Shown one piece after another: positions 1 to 14,525 of a stretch of DNA of 64,000 bases. Location: positions 4,369,501 through 4,433,500 of the forward strand of contig NC_135566.1 in assembly GCF_964340395.1 (NCBI RefSeq), given 5' to 3'. Within the stretch, counting starts at the first letter, position 1; every line of letters begins with the position of its first letter. The translations under genes were made by a program, and so were the position numbers. Below the pieces are notes generated by a model. The model was given only the letters and a program-made list of their open reading frames with translations, was not told the DNA's origin and ran no database searches. The stretch comes from Glandiceps talaboti (Eukaryota > Hemichordata > Enteropneusta > Spengelidae).

Positions 1-509
1 TCCCCTTAGGGAGCTAGCAAAATACAGAAAGAAATACATTTCTTACCCATAATTCAAATCTTCACTAAGCAGGCAAGAAAAATATTACATCCTACTATGT
101 CTGTGCCTTAGGACTGGTATGTTATCAACCCTGACTTGGGCAAATTATCATCCAATCGTCATCAGCAAATGTCCACATCAGGGTATAAATACAGATATAA
201 CTGTAAGTCCTGATATTTCTCCTGCAATCGGGACAGACAGTTTGACAGCTAGCTCTATCTATATCCATGCAATTCAAGCTATGCATGACAAAAATACAAT
301 TCGTACATGATGTGTATGCTTTGAAGCATGCCTTGCATGTCTGATTTCTATCTTAATTTTCCCCCATTCGTCTTGCTTGGGTACATTTGTGATCATTTAG
401 GTAGAAAGTTTACATCATGCTCATCTGTTTTTTACTGAGGTGAATGTAAATGAAGTTAGATACTCAGAAAATAACGTCAATTGCAAATCGCTGAACCTAT
501 GAGGGAGTG

Positions 510-528
510 CCCCCCCCCCCCCCCCCCC
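510..528 (+). repeat. Poly-C tract (19 nt)
   Basis: Uninterrupted run of 19 C residues on the plus strand. It is one of several G/C homopolymers of 11-19 nt in the window. The exact length may be an assembly or sequencing estimate. Confidence 0.9.
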
Positions 529-2176
529 AATGCATTTCTTGGGAGACAAGTATATCAAAACTTAAAGAACTATCCAGTATAACTAAAGGTTATTTAGCAT
601 AGTTGACTCTACCCAAACTATACATTGTATAGTCTTATCTTGCTTACTGTAAGTTGCTATGGCCATTTGCATCATTGCTATAAAGGACTTTTGATATCAA
701 AGGAGAACCCCACTCCTGGGTCACAGTTCTGGAGAGTCATTCAATGATTCCACATCACATAATCTTCGCACGGTTGGCAGTTGCCAAGAAACATCGAATG
801 TACACTCTTTTCACTTCTAGTTCTACATTTATTGTTCTTTCAACAACATTGCCTCATACTTTGCAGGTCTTAGCAGACATGAATATTTATTAGATGCACA
901 CTGAATATTCAGACTATTTATCTGAAGGAAATACATGTATGGCTTTAAAACTTAAAAGTCATGAACATTTGTGGATTCAGAATGTAATTTCCTTATCCCA
1001 TTATTCTGACCAAATAACTCTTTTCTGTTGTCTTGGTTACATGTTAATAATTGTTATGAGACCCCCAAACTATGGGGAATGTACATGTAATACAAAGTTT
1101 TCCGCAAGTCACGAGGAATGTGCTTAAGAAGCTCACTTTGTAATTATGATGTATCGGTCGCATGAAACATACAACATGTCATATGTGAAGGAACCTGACA
1201 CGTTCAGCCATGTTGGATGTGAAGTATCCCCCAGAATGCACTGCTCTGAGACAAAGATCCAATGAGGAAATCTTTGGATTAAATTTCCCCCGACTCTCAT
1301 CTGAGGGTCTAGTAGTATAGCCCTAAGAGGTGAGAGTCTGGATAACCAAGACTAACTTTTCTGTGTATCCGTTTTTATAATTGACATTTGACATTAACTC
1401 ACTGATCACATACTATAAACATGAGCTCTATATTTAAATGACAGCTTAATTTTTTTATGCTTCAAAGGTCAAAGGTAAATTTGACCCGAAGTGACAGCTC
1501 TCTTCATGCATATCTGATAAACTTGTTAGAAGAAGCATTTAAAATTACTACCTAAGTCAAATGACAACTATTCTAATTATATCATATTTCTAATCAAGCC
1601 TGGTAGATCAGGTCAATTGAATACATCTTGCCAGTTCTGATATGTGTTTAACTCTGATGCCCAAATTGTGCCAAATATGTCATGTCAAATTTCAACCAGT
1701 ATACTTTGTTATTTTGATCATTTCAGTAAAGTTAACAGTTAATATCTTAACAACATTCTCTACTTACATGATCATTCCAGACTCCTTTTGCCAAACCTTA
1801 TTCCGACTGGGATTTATGGATGGAAATATCTGGGTGTTTAGAGCAGCTTTTTAAAATAGGGATTCTAGCAAGCAAATTATAAATATATATATACTTGTAT
1901 TTTTTCTTCCATGTCAATGGAATTCAAATGCCACTGAGAATGTAAGTCACTTTTGACATGTATTTTATTGTTCTTTTAACTCTTCAATTTGAACAGCAAA
2001 CAATTTGTTCATATACAAATGAAAAGTTCATGCTCAAAAATATGATTAAAGACATCATAATACTTACTCAGACATTGTATAAAATATAGATTTTTTACCA
2101 AAAAAAATGACTGCAGCATATACTAAGTGCAATACATAGGTTGCAAAATAGTGATGTGTACAAGCCCCCAAAAAAC

Positions 2177-2195
2177 GGGGGGGGGGGGGGGGGGG
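2177..2195 (+). repeat. Poly-G tract (19 nt)
   Basis: Uninterrupted run of 19 G residues, preceded a few bases upstream by a run of five C and six A. A G-run of this length could form a quadruplex-type structure. The length is uncertain because such runs are hard to sequence. Confidence 0.9.
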
Positions 2196-2951
2196 ATCTA
2201 GTTACAGTTACTGGGATTTAAACGTTTTTGATAAACTGCTGCGAAAGCTACATGTACAGATGTTACCTACAATTGCGACTATCATGATTACTCAACCCAA
2301 TTACAATGTAAGTAATTTCACTGCATCATGTAACACAGATGACAACCATAAATAATTCATTTAATTGTAATCGAATTATAACTTATTTGATATCAGAAGT
2401 AATTTGTGACGTTGAAAACCATAATGTATTGTGTGAATGTGAAATTGAAAATATTGTAAGTAATTTTATATGATTAGTATTAGTAATGGTAAACAGTTCC
2501 CATCGGTGCAGCAGATCTGTGGCCATTGCTCTCGGTTTTCCATCCACCCCAAAAAAGGAAATTTGATGGCATTTCTGTCAGGAAGCCCTGCACAGTTCAG
2601 TACTTAAAAGATGTGGGTTTGATAGCTCTACATGATGTTTATGAGGATTAGTCTGGATCTGACAGATTTTCTATGTTATTTTAGTTTTACAATATGTATA
2701 TGAAGAAGAATTTAATACTTGATTCTACCTTACTACAACATACTTAATCATCGCTAGTAACTGGGTGATCTGAAGTACCTAATTTAGGCAAGCTCTTGCT
2801 GGTGACTTTGCTCGCTCATCAATATTCATTCTATCTTGCACACTCAAATTGGTAACGGTTGGCGGCATCCAAGAGAGATGGTTGCCAATTTCCAGACTTG
2901 GTTGGGGTCTGACCACTGCTAATCAGCACTAGCAGAGCCCTGCACATTGAA

Positions 2952-3034
2952 AATTGATGATGTGTGTGTTGATACTTGCAGTCCTTAGAATACACAGAAA
3001 CTCTTATCAAGTATCGACACACACATCACCAATT
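2952..3034. repeat. Inverted repeat, 27-bp arms
   Basis: The left arm (2952-2978) is complementary to the right arm (3008-3034) with only two mismatches, separated by 29 bp. The arms contain a short TG/CA run but also unique flanks (GATACTTG and its complement), so the symmetry is not just a microsatellite effect. It lies immediately beside the foldback element at 3050-3264 and may be part of an older host element. Confidence 0.8.
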
Positions 3035-3049
3035 AAAAAATTTCTTACC

Positions 3050-3264
3050 CAATCTCCAACATAGATGTCGGCTAATCGTTCATTGTTATTTTACCTCGGT
3101 CTTTTTTCTTGCATCGACCTTCGTGATACATGTTTACATTTTCGTAAGGAGGCGGCCATCAAGACAAAAATGTAAACATGTATCACAAAGGTCAATTCAG
3201 CAAAAATACTGAGGTAAAATAACAATGAACGATTAGCCATCTACATCGGATTTTAATCAGATTG
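3050..3264. mobile_element. Foldback MITE with 10-bp flanking direct repeat
   Basis: The 215-bp element begins CAATCT and ends AGATTG. Its long imperfect arms (about 3062-3145 against 3166-3247) carry matching blocks such as GGCTAATCGTTCATTG and GATACATGTTTACATTTT, around a short centre near 3146-3165. The direct repeat ATTTCTTACC lies immediately outside both ends (3040-3049 and 3265-3274), as expected for a target-site duplication. It has no coding capacity, so it would depend on an autonomous transposase elsewhere. The superfamily is not determined; a 9-10 bp duplication is compatible with Mutator-type elements. A second element at 20211-20372 shares its right end. Confidence 0.8.
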
Positions 3265-3311
3265 ATTTCTTACCACACCTTAAGAAGTCTTCTTAAGGTA
3301 TGGTAAGAAAT
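3265..3311. repeat. Near-perfect long hairpin, 23-bp arms
   Basis: Arms 3265-3287 and 3289-3311 are complementary with one mismatch and a one-base centre. The left arm begins with the copy of ATTTCTTACC that serves as the right flanking repeat of the MITE at 3050-3264. That MITE therefore seems to have inserted at the edge of this hairpin. Confidence 0.85.
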
Positions 3312-6300
3312 ACGGTCACTTTTTGGCCTAACGGCCAAGGCTGCAAAATCAATTGAGATTGAGGCACATATGTACACAACAATGTGCATGATTACACATA
3401 CGTACATCATACATGTGCCAGGTTTGGTTGAAATTGAGTTGGGAAGGTCAGAAATACGGCTGTCAACAAATGGGTGTATTGACAGAAACACAAATTTGTA
3501 CACACAGACAGGCCGGATGAGTATTAATTTCTATAGCCCCTACCAGCCTGTCTCCTAATAATAATATGTCAACATACTGTATATGAATTATACAAATTCC
3601 ACAAAAAATGTTACTTAACTGTATTTATTTCATCTATATTCACTATGACAGCAAAACTAACAAGTGGCATAGTTCATAGTCTGATAACAATGTCTTGCGG
3701 ATTAATAGCTTTACTGTCTGTCAAAGGTCTCATACATAGATTATACTTTACATGTAGTCTGGTATGTATACTATCTGCGAGGTTTTTCAATAAGACCGCT
3801 GACATAAATATGGTTTGGAATGAGGAAAATGTACACTGTAGCAGTTATACACTAAAAATTATCTTACTTTAGAATGTTTGTTGTGTGGCCTCCTAACCTG
3901 TGACATATTTCAAAATTATTCAACTGTTTCTCTTTCATTTGGTCTGAAATAATAATGTTCAAAAACACTTTGGGGAGAGCATTTTTTCCAATATGACCTA
4001 TTGAGTGACAGGCCACACATTTTAAAATCTTTATGCTTGTGTTCTGTTGGGTTTGTAATTTCCAACAGATTAAATGCATCTACAAGCATGTGGCAGCTGC
4101 TTTTTTTAAATGTATTTCATAGCTGTATTGAGCATTTATTTTTTGTGATGGTTTTTACTTTGTTAATGTATTCTTTATTCTTGTCATTATCTTGATCCAA
4201 AACATCTTCATTATGACACAACACATATTTAGTAGAAGATTAAATAACATAATTTATCAAAGCAAAAATATTGTCATGGAAACATTTCTTATGGGAACTA
4301 TTTGTATCATAGCAACTGAACCTTCAAACAAATATACAATATACTATCAATTGACAATGAGACACATACATGTGAAGAAGCCATGATTATTAAATTATGC
4401 AAAGATCTCTTTGAAAACACAAAATGTACTCATATCAGAACAATTGTGGCTAGTATCAATGATAAAAATATACATGTAGTTGTAGGTAAAATTAAAACCG
4501 ATAGTAGATATATTTGTGGCTGTCACAATTACTCTCTTGCTATCACATGGGTTGACACCTTTGTTTCAAGATGTCATCTCCCACAGCGACATCAACGTTA
4601 CACACCTGACATGTTGTGCCAAAAATGACATGATATGTTTCTATGTCTATATGACTCAGAATGCAACTGACCAAGAAACAATATACCCATGCGACAAGCT
4701 AATTTACATCAAGCAGCTTAATTTGCTGTGTCTGATAGAGTGGGAGATGTCTGTCATCACAAGTTATAACACCCACAGGGGCAACTAGTCACTTGTGACA
4801 GTACACAGCTGATGTCCTTCTAGTCATGTAGTACTTAAAACAACATTACGTTTACCGACCTTTCTTAAGACCTAACTTCTAAGGGTCAAGTTACTTAAAT
4901 ACAAATGTGACAAGAGTTACATATTAAAGGAATTTGCGAGTGATACAGTGGGAAATGTCACAAATGATAGCGCCTGCATTAGGCACTGCAATGGCTACTA
5001 GTACCTTGTTACCAGTACGTAGTTTATGAGTTCAAGTCATATTGCTATGAAAAATGACATTATGTTTACAAGTCTCTCCTGAAACGTGAATTCTACAGGC
5101 CAAGATACAATGTACATGTCAGAAGGGATAAAGCCAGGCAGAAGGCAAACATTCAACAACTGAATTGGATTTATAACACTTGGCACAGCATGTTTGAAGT
5201 ACAGTGACTGATATTATATTCCATCATTTGATAGAAGAACAGTTTTATAGCCATTTTACACAGTGGTTCACATTCACAAACAAATTTCAAATTCTCCTGG
5301 TACTTTCATGTACATGAACACATATACTACAAGAGCAACTTGTTGGTTGGGTGTGATACCATGGCAACAAGTGACAGCAATGGTTACACAAACGAAATGA
5401 TCACACAGTGTAATGGGCAACTACAACTTATCACAGAAACTATAACATATTTGATTTCGCAATGCTGCAAGACCTAGCATATGTGTGAATGTAACATATG
5501 AATCAACCCTTTACATGTGATTAGTTGCTTTGTTAATTGCTTATTTGTCACATGTATAACTATAAGGGGTGAAATAAATAGTTCAATATAGGATAAAAAA
5601 AACTTGGGGGGGGGGGGGGTGTTGAACTATTTTAGTTCTCATCCTAAGGCCTTATTGGTTTCTGCACGGTTGTATCAAACAGAGCTGGTGAACACTACCA
5701 TGAAATGGGCTGTAGCCAAGGAAAATTTATAGTTTTGATAAACTTATTAGGACATAAAATGTTGGATCCCACTGAACATCCTACATATGTACATGTATGT
5801 TACCTACTACTTACAAGTTACAGCAATAGGAAGAAATGTGGTGTTGTTCATACATTTATCGTAATGAAATTGCCAAGAACTGACTGTTTACCTCTAAATC
5901 AGTATAATCATTTGATTTATAACCCCATGGATGGATGTAACCTTATCTTTATTGTGGAATTTGATACAACTGACACCTCATAAAATGCATTCTGATAGAC
6001 AACTGGCTTGTGCAACACAGGCTCATCACAGACACTTATCTATATAAACACAGTTTCTGTTTATTTTATTTAGCTGAATGTGGCTCTCTTTAACACATGT
6101 ATATAATATATAATATCTATTGTCAGTAAACTGTAATATATTTCTTTTTTATCTTTGTATCTTTTATATGTTTTTCTTGTATGAATTTGGGAATGGGTGT
6201 TTTGTGGGGTGGGGGTGGGGTGGAAGAGTGGGGTGGATGAGAGCACGAGAAAAAAATGAATTAAAAAGACATGTCCTGCAAGTATACATGTATATTGTAT

Positions 6301-6585
6301 GTACCAACATACAGTAGCACAACAGTTTCATTTTTTTGTTGTGAATGTTAAAAAAAAGGTTCACCATTTCTGAAATGATACATGTATAATTAACTACAAA
6401 TTTCCATATAATTCTAGACTATTCATCTAAAAAAAACATGTTACCATGGTTACAGCTGAATTCCAATTATTGAATTAAATGACAGTAAGAATTCAACCAT
6501 GGAACAATATCAATCATTACAATTTCTCTCATAACCTTTACACTTCCTCATATATAACTTAGTTTTTCAGATAACTGTCACCAAT
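3312..6585. other. Gene-less interval
   Basis: Unique AT-rich DNA. The open frames here (for example 4383-4628, 4516-4788 and 5705-5983, plus strand) are under 95 codons, overlap in different frames and show no recognisable motif, as expected by chance. A 14-nt poly-G tract lies at 5606-5619. Confidence 0.6.
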
Positions 6586-6980
6586 TTTCACATGACCTTT
6601 ACAATTTCTCACATGGCCATTACAATTTCTCACATGACCATTACAATTTCTCACATGACCATTACAATTTCTCACATGACCTTTACAATTTCTCACATGC
6701 AGGACTGTTACAATTTCTTAAATGACCATTTCAATTTCTCACATGACCATTTCCATTTCTCACAAGACTGCTACAATTTCTCACATGACCATTTCAATTT
6801 CTCACAGGACTGTTTCAATTTCTAACAGGAGTACAACAGGACTGTTACAATTTCTCGCAGGACTGTTACAATTTCTAACAGGACTGTTACAATTTCTCAC
6901 AGGACTGTTTCAATTTCTAACAAGAGTATTACAATTTCTCACATGACTAATAGTTTCTCACATGACCATTACAATTTCCC
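6586..6980 (+). repeat. Minisatellite, about 21-bp unit
   Basis: Tandem array built on the unit TTACAATTTCTCACATGACCA. The first part (6592-6700) holds nearly identical copies. The second part (6700-6980) diverges to variants with CAGGACTG in place of CATGACCA. Open frames across it merely translate the repeat. Confidence 0.9.
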
Positions 6981-7302
6981 CACATATAGTTGCAAATAGC
7001 CATGTGCTAATTTAAGCAAAATAAAAATGTTTTATGCAATATATCAAATGTATGCATGCTTTATTCTTCCTATATGTTTTTCTTTAATTTGTTTTGGTTT
7101 TTCGTTGCAAGTTTTTATAAAATCTCATTTGAAATAGAACCATATATATACCAGTATACACTTATTGCCTGGTGATGAGGTCACCAGTAGACATCTATCA
7201 CCACAAGTGTTCTTATTTAGCAACTCTTTCCCAGAGTCTGAAATCTGAGGGCAATAGTTTCTGCATAACAGTATGAGGGGTAATATAATGTCTACTCCCT
7301 GT

Positions 7303-7404
7303 AGTGCCCGAATAAGGCCAGGCAATATGACATCTACTAGTGCCTGAATAAGGCCAGGCAATATGACATCTACTAGTGCCCAAATAAGGCAAGGCAATAA
7401 GTGG
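7303..7404 (+). repeat. 36-bp tandem repeat, about three copies
   Basis: Two complete copies (7303-7338 and 7339-7374) differ at one position, and a partial third copy (7375-7404) has more changes. A partial copy of the unit end precedes the array at about 7283-7296. The unit contains AATAAGGCCAGGCAATATGA. There is no spacer between units, so this is a plain tandem repeat. Confidence 0.9.
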
Positions 7405-8940
7405 TTTATAGCACATCACATTCTCAGGTACACATTCTTTCCATGGTCAAAGCAAAAAAATCCCAAATAAGACTTCCATGCTACATTAATAATGCCCACG
7501 GGAAAACAGAATGTGAATAGTGCCCTATTATGCAAATTGTAGTCGTTATGGGTCAATAGTCTATACCACATGGTATGATCTAAGCCAATCACTGAAGGCT
7601 ATATGAACACAATGTGTTATTTACAACAATATTTTCCTTTTTATGTATTCAATTTGTGAAAATTTCTCCTAACCCGAGACATGATTTGCTTACACTGATT
7701 TTGCTGAAAAAGTTTAGGAACTCAGTAAAAGTGACAGGGGATAATAATCCATGGTAAAACCTAAACAGAAAATTCCATGAATCATACTATAATTTTAAGG
7801 GGTTCTCGGTACAGTACAAAGGAAAATAAGGTACCTTTTACTAACTTAAAGTCCTTGAGTTTACTGTTTTTACAGTGATTTGCAAAGGCTTAAAGATCTT
7901 TAAGTAAGAGACAATGGAAAATTTTTACATAATACCAGTAATACCATAATATTGGTGGGAAAATGTACTAAAACTATAGCATAGAACTCAAGTAGATTAT
8001 ACTTTCTTATCTTGTTTATCAAAAACACTGCTGCATACTTTTAACACTTTCACTCATTCTGACATTTACGTAACGAACTAAGAAAAAAAAGCAACTAAGC
8101 AGCTTATGCATTCTCTATCTTTAAATACAGACTCACTTTGTTATTTCACCTACAGTGTAGTTGTTATCTAGTTGTGCCTTACTGTACTGAATGCACACAT
8201 CCTTTCCTTTCTCTCTAATAGTATACTGCTCATTAGTATGAACAGTCCAGCTAATCGACATTTACATTACAAATCTCTTTCTCCAATTATGTTAATGTGG
8301 TATTTCATTGTGGATGGGTATGCCGGATTTGTTCCATGCAAAATGCAAGGATCCAGCAACAACCCTGTCAGTCAGTCATTGAAAATATTAAAAAATCTCT
8401 GCATTTATAAACTAAAAATGAAGAATTACTTTAGACTATTGATATCATTTTGGGCTCAAATATAAATATAAAATTTTGAGCTAAAACAATAATGATAATG
8501 AAACACTGAAATTACACTGATTTAAAATCTATTTACCTCTACTAATTATGGTGATTTTTCTCATTTTAGATTAAGAAAGAAAGAAAAAGTAAAAACATGT
8601 CTTAGTTGTTCAAATATTAGACTTTAATATAACCGATAATAAATGTATTGAATCTGTGTACACACACAATTGTATTAAGGCACTGGTAAACATTCATGTT
8701 GGGTACATAATTTAGGTCGTCTGACGGATGTTGACGAAGTGTAAATGCGTCCATGATAGCTAAAATTGGTCATTCCACACACTTTGATAGTACATGTCGT
8801 CGAAACAACTCATACCGAGTCATAGAGCAATTTACGCATACAGCAATACAAGCGTGTGAAACTGTCATATACAGCCATTACGTTTGGGTTCAAACAAAAA
8901 TGTTTCGCTAACACGATTGCTATCTATACTTTTATGACCT
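7405..8940. other. Gene-less interval
   Basis: Unique AT-rich sequence. The 97-codon plus-strand frame at 8172-8465 has no recognisable domain and no coding-like base composition. I see nothing else to report. Confidence 0.55.
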
Positions 8941-8985
8941 TTCAATAACTTACAGCGTGAAATTTATGGAAGGTCTGCCTGTAAA

Positions 8986-9093
8986 ATGGCTGTGTGGCGT
9001 ACTAAACGATCTCCGTTCGTTGTGTTCCTCCGTCAACGTTGGCTGTCCCATTCCCCGGTCCCATTCCATGATCCCGACAAGCATCAACACAGA
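8986..9093 (+). CDS. Possible first coding exon, arginine-rich N-terminus
   Basis: This is weak evidence for a gene start. An ATG in strong context (AAAATGGCT) opens 36 codons that end exactly at a consensus 5' splice site (AGA|GTGAGTG at 9094). The peptide begins MAVWRTKRSP, is rich in Arg/Lys with no acidic residue in its first 28 positions, and so resembles a mitochondrial presequence. The segment is more GC-rich than its surroundings. I found no convincing downstream exon. The opposite strand is also open here: ATG near 9109, in-frame upstream stop, then a good donor near 8955 (GCT|GTAAGTT). Which strand is real, if either, cannot be settled from the sequence. Confidence 0.25.
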
Positions 9094-9229
9094 GTGAGTG
9101 ACAGACATGTTAAGTGCACAGTTTACCTCAGCTTGCCGTACAAATCACGATCGTTAGTCTGCCGATTCGGAAATAAAATAACTAAAAAAACCATGCCATG
9201 TTTTTAATCTATGCTTATGACAATGTATC

Positions 9230-9430
9230 CATGTAACACTTACCATTAGGCATACAAGTTGTTGTAGTGAAATCCCAATTTACAAGAAAAAAATCAGCTT
9301 TCTACGCACTGGCCGCTATCTGTCATCTTCGCTTACAACGCCATTTTGAATCAATGACGTCAATAGCTGATTAGCATTTCCTGATAGCAGAAACCACTGT
9401 GTCGAGGAACTGCAGGTGTGGCTAAGGTGA
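9230..9430 (-). promoter_or_regulatory. Candidate promoter/5' exon with CRE and YY1-like sites
   Basis: On the minus strand this stretch holds a full CRE palindrome (TGACGTCA, about 9354-9361) followed by TTCAAAATGGCGTTG, which resembles a YY1 site. Both are commonly found near animal transcription starts. About 100 bp further along the minus strand is a strong 5' splice site (CTAATG|GTAAGTG, GT near 9242). Together they look like the start of a minus-strand transcript with a non-coding first exon. No coding exons of such a gene were identified to the left. Confidence 0.3.
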
Positions 9431-9836
9431 CCAAATTCCCCGATGCAGGATCCAGGACTCAACAAGTGACAATTTTATTAGTTGTGTTTTCGAGATGGAA
9501 GGAAATTCCCATTCTTTTCAAAGTATTTGCGAGGTGTTTTCTTTTATCCCATTACCATCGATTCGCTAGCTCTGTGGTAGGGAAACTAAGGCGCCTGAGT
9601 ACTCTGATTGATTGATTTAATTTAGATGACGGCTTGTTAGAAATCATGAATATAATAAAATACTTAAAAATTACTGTGTGATGAGACAATCAAACTTTTT
9701 CATGTAAGATAGCATGAAACAAAATTCACAATCTCACTAACAAATGAACTAAATGAGTACTGATTCAGAAGTAACCCATGCTTTGCAGCATATCGCTTCC
9801 GTCGTTTAAGCATTGTATCTCTCGGCTTCGACCATT

Positions 9837-9955
9837 TTCATTCATTCATTCATTCATTCATTCATTCATTCATTCATTCATTCATTCATTCATTCATTCA
9901 TTCATTCATTCATTCATTCATTCATTCATTCATGCATTCATGCATTCATGCATTC
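9837..9955 (+). repeat. (ATTC)n microsatellite
   Basis: About 24 copies of ATTC, degenerating at the right end to CATGCATT variants. Confidence 0.95.
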
Positions 9956-10424
9956 GTCTATCTAGATCTGTCGGTCTGTTTACGAATAATAATAATTACA
10001 TTTCGCTTTTTGGTGTCAATAAATATTTGCGAGCGTCACTTGTTCCCTAGACCTACACGTTTGGTATTTCGAAACAAAATTAGCCATATACGGGGAAGTA
10101 AGAAAAATACACCTCTGTTTTATGGGGGAAGGGGGTTAAATCACTTTGCAATGAGATGTTTAATGGAAATATAATATTTATAGGACCAAAAATTCGAAAT
10201 CTTTCGGCCAGGGACTGGACACAAATTACAGGGCAAGGGGTTGTCAAAATTTCTGTTTTGTGAAAAAGATTGGCCTTCCCTAATACCGTGCACAAAAATC
10301 ACTGATCGGCCATCTCCCTCCTCTGTCATTGGAATATCTGTAATAAAATATATCATTGCACAAAACAAACAGTGAACCCTTCCTCAAACGCATCCATGGA
10401 TATCGAAAATGGCGACCCCCCAAA

Positions 10425-10427
<3 letters not shown>

Positions 10428-10502
<75 letters not shown>

Positions 10503-10503
10503 C
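10428..10503 (+). repeat. (AAC)n microsatellite
   Basis: About 25 uninterrupted trinucleotide copies. Confidence 0.95.
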
Positions 10504-10607
10504 CCCTAACTGTAATTTAGTCCAATCCCTCACAAATTAAAAACAAGCGTCCATGAAAAATGTATGTTTAGTATATCAAAACTGATGTCGGGTAGTGTTG
10601 CTAAATG

Positions 10608-10711
10608 CATCGTTGTAAACCACGGCCTCTTTTATGGCACCGTCCAATACGCGCTGGTTATTTCGAAGTTCGCGGAAGAAATAACAGCTCTAGATCAGGT
10701 TTGCGAGAATG
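10608..10711 (+). repeat. Dispersed repeat, copy 1
   Basis: The segment matches 53446-53532 in the same orientation, including GTAAACCAC, GCCTCTTTTA, GGCACC and TTGCGAGAATG in the same order, with small indels. The best-matching core (about 50 bp) has roughly 85% identity. Several differences are at third positions of one reading frame, so it could descend from a coding sequence, but both copies are broken. The family is not identified. Confidence 0.7.
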
Positions 10712-11092
10712 TGCTAAATGATGAAACTTCACAATCGTTTTGGTTACACACGTGACGATCTTCGGATCGAATGCTAACTTGACCCCGCCTTTAAATCTTA
10801 AAATCCAGGAACGTCTTCTAAATATACCGGTAAATAATCTTACAACTTGTTGTAATATGAATAATATTTTACACATACCGGTATTAACCACCAACAAACT
10901 CAAGGTGCAGAAGCCTGTCAACTCCCTCATCAAAAGTTAGTGTATTCAACCTATTAAAGTTACATTGACATTGTAAATTCACAAGGTTGGTCGATGCGGG
11001 CGCTCGACTACAGACAATATACTAGTAACTGGCAACAAGTTCGAGCTCATGAGAGCGCGATATATACCACAAAAATTACAAATACTACAATT

Positions 11093-13012
<1,920 letters not shown>

Positions 13013-13020
13013 GTGTTAGA

Positions 13021-13285
13021 GTATGTATGTATGTGTGTATGTATGTATGTATGTATGTATGTATGTATGTATGTATGTATGTATGTATGTATGTATGTAT
13101 GTATGTATGTATGTATGTATGTATGTATGTATGTATGTATGTATGTATGTATGTATGTATGTATGTATGTATGTATGTATGTATGTATGTATGTATGTAT
13201 GTATGTATGTATGTATGTATGTCTGCCTGTCTCTGTCTGTCTCTCTGTCTGTCTATGCATGGATGGGTGGATGGATGGATGGATG
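13021..13285 (+). repeat. (GTAT)n compound microsatellite
   Basis: About 50 copies of GTAT to 13222, then a GTCT-type segment, then GGAT repeats to 13285. It is the longest tetranucleotide tract in the window. All open frames over it are artefacts of the repeat. Confidence 0.97.
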
Positions 13286-13289
13286 AATG

Positions 13290-14315
13290 AATACACGGAC
13301 TTCTGCGCGATTGCCATTTTATTCGGCATATTACATACGCTGATAAAATAAGGCAAGTACATGACAACATACATTTAATAGTCGTTAGGGAAAACTTAGT
13401 GTAATCCCCAATACATATATCTAAATACGTGTACATATCCCAGTAACACTCCTGGTTATACATAGAGATTTAAAGGGTATTATGAAGGGATAATGTGGTT
13501 TAGTTCAGGGACATTGAGTATTTGAATTATACGGATAATGTATGAGTTTTGGGAGTTTGTTTGTGTCCCCAATTCGTTGGATGACTTGTAACTGTGTAAA
13601 ACGAATGAAAACAATGAATTCTCTGATTGTATGTGTCTCTGCTTCTGAACTTAGAGTTGAAACCGACAATAGTATAGGTACTTCTGATTTCTAGAATGTG
13701 TATTGTTGAAATGTAACTGGGGTGTATCATTGAAGACAATCAACATTGACTGAAAATTACTACACATGTAAAATACCAATAAGTAAACATTTTTACATGC
13801 CAATTACGGGTTTATTTTATTTATATGAAGTATAGTAATAAATCGGGGACTGATTGTTGAGTGCGGACCCAAAATAAATTTGATTGGATATATTGCATCA
13901 CATTATGTGTACAACTACACAAATATGTTTAACCACGGTTGATTCAATACTGTGTAGCGTGTGCAACACTATAAAGAAGTCATTACTAGTATATCTTACA
14001 AAAGGGATTAAAAAACGTTCCACTTGCAGCTAGCTACTGCAGCTTTTTAAAGGAACAACATTTTCTGTTCACGAATTACATAGGAAATACATGTACTCTC
14101 TATCTCTCTATTTACCTAGTCTGTGCCGTCCACCATGGTACTTATACGAGTAGAAGTTAAATAAATACAAAACAATACAAATTAATATTCGTGAGTCAAC
14201 AAATGTTGCCTCAATCTCAAATTTTTAGATGTTTAGTAATGCAATGTTAAAATATGTGCTCAGAGCTATAGGATGAAACTGTATGTGTACCCCTGTTATT
14301 TATGGGAACTGAAAA
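13290..14315. other. Gene-less interval
   Basis: Unique AT-rich DNA between two microsatellites. I see no feature in it. Confidence 0.55.
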
Positions 14316-14319
14316 TAAC

Positions 14320-14525
<206 letters not shown>

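Larger units (their letters stand above)
1..2948. other. Gene-less flank, unique AT-rich sequence
   Basis: No open frame here is longer than expected by chance, and I see no exon with convincing splice sites and coding-like composition on either strand. Scattered CATGTA-type motifs and a short block at about 2500-2610 that is richer in GC are present but not assignable. Two homopolymer tracts (510-528 and 2177-2195) are listed separately. Confidence 0.6.

Noticed and set aside
2600-2640. Possible tRNA-derived SINE box B (GGGTTTGATAGCTC)
   Set aside because: No matching box A at the expected distance, no cloverleaf and no tail.
7303-7404. Regular 36-bp repeats resembling CRISPR repeats
   Set aside because: Units abut with no spacers, only three copies occur, and the genome is clearly eukaryotic.
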